This document shows positions 61,986 through 64,000 of a DNA stretch of 64,000 bases, in pieces (positions within the stretch are counted from its first letter, which is position 1; every line of letters starts with the position of its first letter). Where the stretch lies: the NCBI RefSeq assembly GCF_004116405.1, contig NZ_SDIC01000002.1, positions 558,001 through 622,000 on the forward strand, written 5' to 3'. Origin of the DNA: Halegenticoccus tardaugens (GTDB taxonomy: Archaea > Halobacteriota > Halobacteria > Halobacteriales > Haloferacaceae). A program made the position numbers and the translations under genes. Under the pieces are notes generated by a model, which saw only the letters and a list, made by a program, of their open reading frames with translations, ran no database searches and was not told the DNA's origin.

Positions 61986-63314
61986 TCAATTTAGAATTTC
62001 GCCGTTGACTGTTCTTTCAACTTCTTCGAGAGCCTCTCGGGCGGACACCTCACCGTGAAGAACACCTTCAAGTTGAGGATTGAGTGTATTCATGATTTCT
62101 ACGGTGTTCGGACCCCACGAGGGGCTCCCAAGTCTTGGATCCTCTCTCATCTCGGCGATCTTTTGGTATCGTTCGTCCTCAGTATAAAGGCTGATCTCCT
62201 GCAGCTGGGATTTTTTCACTGGAACGGAGACACCACTTTCCAGATACGGAACGATCCCCTCGTTGAGCATATATCTCACGAGTGCGAGAGCAGCATCCGT
62301 TTGATCGGAGTTCGCAGAGATGCTGAACCCGGCTCCGGCGACTTCGTTCCCAAACTCCCCATTCGGAGGGCGGGGGGGACGGGCGACGTCCATCTTGTCA
62401 TAGAGGTCCGGGTAGTCGGCGTTAATGAGAGAGAGAACGCTAGAACCTCCAGCTGTCATCGCGACCTGCCCATCGTTGATGCCGGCTTCAGCCGAATCGG
62501 TTTGGATCTCGTCTAAAGTTCCGATCAGTTCATCTTCGCGGAGTTCCTCGAAGAATTCGAGTGCCTCGACTGGTTCGTTTTCGGCAACGATGCATTCGGT
62601 GTTATCGTCGTTCATGAACTCTCCACCGTTTCCGTATACCCAGGCGCGCCAAATCCACGCTGGGACACTATCCGAATCTATGAAAGGATAATTGACGTCG
62701 GTTTCGTCTCTGATAGCTTCAAGTGCCGGCTTGAAGTCATCCCATGTTTTCGGGAACTCGTTGACTCCAGCTTCTTCTAGTAGCTCTGCATTATAGGAGA
62801 TAGCAATCGGTGAGGACGCAAACGGGAACATATACAGGCCACCATCGGAGGCTCTGTATCGATTCACGACCTCGGTTATGAATCCCTCCAGGTAACTGTC
62901 GTCAAACTTCTCGCCGAGATTGAGAAGAACGTCACTATCTGCGAACGTCCCCATGTAGCTCAGGTCGACGTAGAAAACGTCTGGTTCTTCGTTGGCGCCA
63001 AACTGAGTCTGGAGCCGGTCGTGGTAATTGCTGTAGGGGACAGTCTGATAGTTCACAGAAACGTCTGAGTTCTTGTTCGTGAACCCAGTTATGCCCTCTT
63101 CGAGAGCTTTTCTTTCAGCGCCTTCACCCCAGCTAGCAAATTTTAGGGCACTATTGGTGTTCTTTCCTCCAATTTCTTTTTCTTCGACTTCATCGTCTCC
63201 ATTATTACCGTTGCCAGCGTTGCCACTGTTGCCTGTGCATCCTGCAAGTGCTCCAATGGCGAGAGCGGTCGAACTGGTAACTACACTCCGTCTGCTCACG
63301 TTACGCCGTGGCAT
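61986..63314 (-). CDS. Sugar-binding lipoprotein of the ABC transporter
   Basis: 442 residues. The N-terminus SRRSVVTSSTALAIGALAGC is a Tat signal with a lipobox, so the protein is lipid-anchored outside. The mature protein has the family-1 solute-binding pattern: LKFASWGEGAERKALEEGI, VNYQTVPYSNYHDRL, VFYVDLSYMGTFADS, AISYNAELLEEAGVNEFPKTWDDF. It is the first gene of the leftward operon. The sugar is unknown. Confidence 0.93.
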   Translation of the reverse strand: MPRRNVSRRSVVTSSTALAIGALAGCTGNSGNAGNGNNGDDEVEEKEIGGKNTNSALKFASWGEGAERKALEEGITGFTNKNSDVSVNYQTVPYSNYHDRLQTQFGANEEPDVFYVDLSYMGTFADSDVLLNLGEKFDDSYLEGFITEVVNRYRASDGGLYMFPFASSPIAISYNAELLEEAGVNEFPKTWDDFKPALEAIRDETDVNYPFIDSDSVPAWIWRAWVYGNGGEFMNDDNTECIVAENEPVEALEFFEELREDELIGTLDEIQTDSAEAGINDGQVAMTAGGSSVLSLINADYPDLYDKMDVARPPRPPNGEFGNEVAGAGFSISANSDQTDAALALVRYMLNEGIVPYLESGVSVPVKKSQLQEISLYTEDERYQKIAEMREDPRLGSPSWGPNTVEIMNTLNPQLEGVLHGEVSAREALEEVERTVNGEILN

Positions 63315-63972
63315 GGGAGATGCTCGGAGCGCCTTTGTAAATATGTTTCGGAAATGTGTCCATTAAATTAGAGTAAAGGTGAGCGCGGTAACCCATCGGA
63401 AGACGTTTTTTCCGGAACTTGGCGCTTACCTCTCACTACCTCACAGGACCCGCCTTGAAACAAAACAATACAGCGCGCAGCCGATGCCCAAGGTCGGAAT
63501 TGCCGCGCAAAAGATCGATACGATGGTGAATCATCTACGCGATTAGTAGGGTGACAACGTTGTCAGGGCTGCCAGGAATGACGACCTCACAGAGGAAACG
63601 GATCGCCTTCGAGTGCAGAATCTGGTCTCCGACGTACTCATACGTGGCAAATCACACGATTGGATCGTTCATTGAGCACATTATCACCGCCGCTTCTCAT
63701 GAGGATCATCGGCCGCTGCGTACGGTTCAGCAATTCAAATTAGTGTAGACACTAGAGACTGCTGATTTCTGAGCTAATCTGAATCGAAATTTAACTGGAG
63801 ATGGGCTTCAGCTCAACGATGTTAGCGATGTTCGGAATTAACGGAATCGCGGGCACGGTGATCTTATTGCCTGTTCATACACAGAGTCACCGTCGTCGCT
63901 ACGAGTTGTGCGGCTCACCGTCAACTCATAGACCGAGAAAGTTTTATTCCGATTCGACGTGGTTACGCTCCA
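63315..63972. promoter_or_regulatory. Region upstream of the sugar ABC operon
   Basis: About 660 bp without a clear gene. A frame at 63551-63748 has no known motif, and a 20-codon frame at 63484 (MPKVGIAAQKIDTMVNHLRD) looks like a short remnant. The AT-rich patch near 63360-63375 may hold the operon promoter. The last 80 bp are upstream of a rightward gene at the window end. Confidence 0.4.
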
Positions 63973-64000
63973 ATGGCAGGAGCAAGTTACGACGCCTGTT
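63973..64000 (+). CDS. Possible start of a rightward gene cut by the window
   Basis: ATG at 63973 opens MAGASYDAC and stays open to the edge. A T/A-rich GAAAGTTTTATTCC about 30 bp upstream would fit a TATA box. Too short to identify. Confidence 0.3.

Noticed and set aside
63484-63546. 20-codon frame MPKVGIAAQKIDTMVNHLRD resembling the start of a sugar isomerase
   Set aside because: It stops after 20 codons and no continuation is found in other frames. Too short to support.

Overview
The window is haloarchaeal (class Halobacteria). The evidence is the strongly acidic, GC-rich coding sequence, Tat-dependent lipoprotein signals, bat-type and PadR-type winged-helix regulators, TATA boxes close to start codons, a fragment of the archaeal lipid gene for geranylgeranylglyceryl phosphate synthase, and I-B CRISPR repeats of haloarchaeal type. 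The mosaic layout (conjugation-type ATPases, many truncated genes, miniature transposons, two copies of a small-gene plasmid module) suggests a megaplasmid or an integrated-element region rather than core chromosome.

Region by region. 1-6 kb: the end of a zinc-type dehydrogenase, a universal stress protein, half of an EamA transporter, a saccharopine-dehydrogenase-like oxidoreductase and several small regulators, some frameshifted. 5.9-17.2 kb: a RecA-fold protein joined at about 6.79 kb to a type IV secretion/conjugation-like module with small membrane proteins, a polytopic VirB6/TrbL-like protein, a VirB4-like ATPase and a VirD4/TraD-like ATPase. 17.3-35.4 kb: accessory genes, including a 243-bp MITE with a 9-bp target duplication, a bat-type regulator divergent from DoxX, a cytochrome P450, two FilR1-like regulators, a tetrapeptide-repeat membrane protein coupled to a PiT phosphate permease, a dead potassium channel, and a likely nuclease with an EVE-like front end. 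A truncated helicase-nuclease abuts the CRISPR locus.

35.4-49.8 kb: a complete type I-B CRISPR-Cas locus. cas4-cas1-cas2 run leftward and cas6-cas8b-cas7-cas5-cas3 run rightward from a shared 345-bp centre. Array A (31 good repeats plus 3 decayed) lies beyond cas2 and array B (35 repeats) beyond cas3. Between cas4 and cas6 is one decayed repeat followed by a guide-like sequence. Thirteen of its first 14 bases match a target on the cas6 promoter, with the only mismatch at position 6 and a TTC PAM next to the target. This is the pattern of a crRNA-like autoregulator (CreR/CreA type) and is the most interesting item here. Two further arrays, C (51.9-52.4 kb) and D (a single repeat at 53.9 kb), have another repeat type and no cas genes. 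All four leaders share the same inverted repeat at a fixed 55-57 nt from the first repeat. Array B ends directly in a 5'-truncated tnpB.

52.4-58.3 kb: a plasmid-type operon of five small genes, three copies of a TTACA-N5-TGTAA palindrome, and a HEPN/MNT toxin-antitoxin pair whose HEPN gene is split by an IS200/IS605-type miniature element. 59-63.3 kb: a sugar ABC transporter operon (binding protein, two permeases, DUF624 protein, YdjM-like membrane protein) without an ATPase gene.
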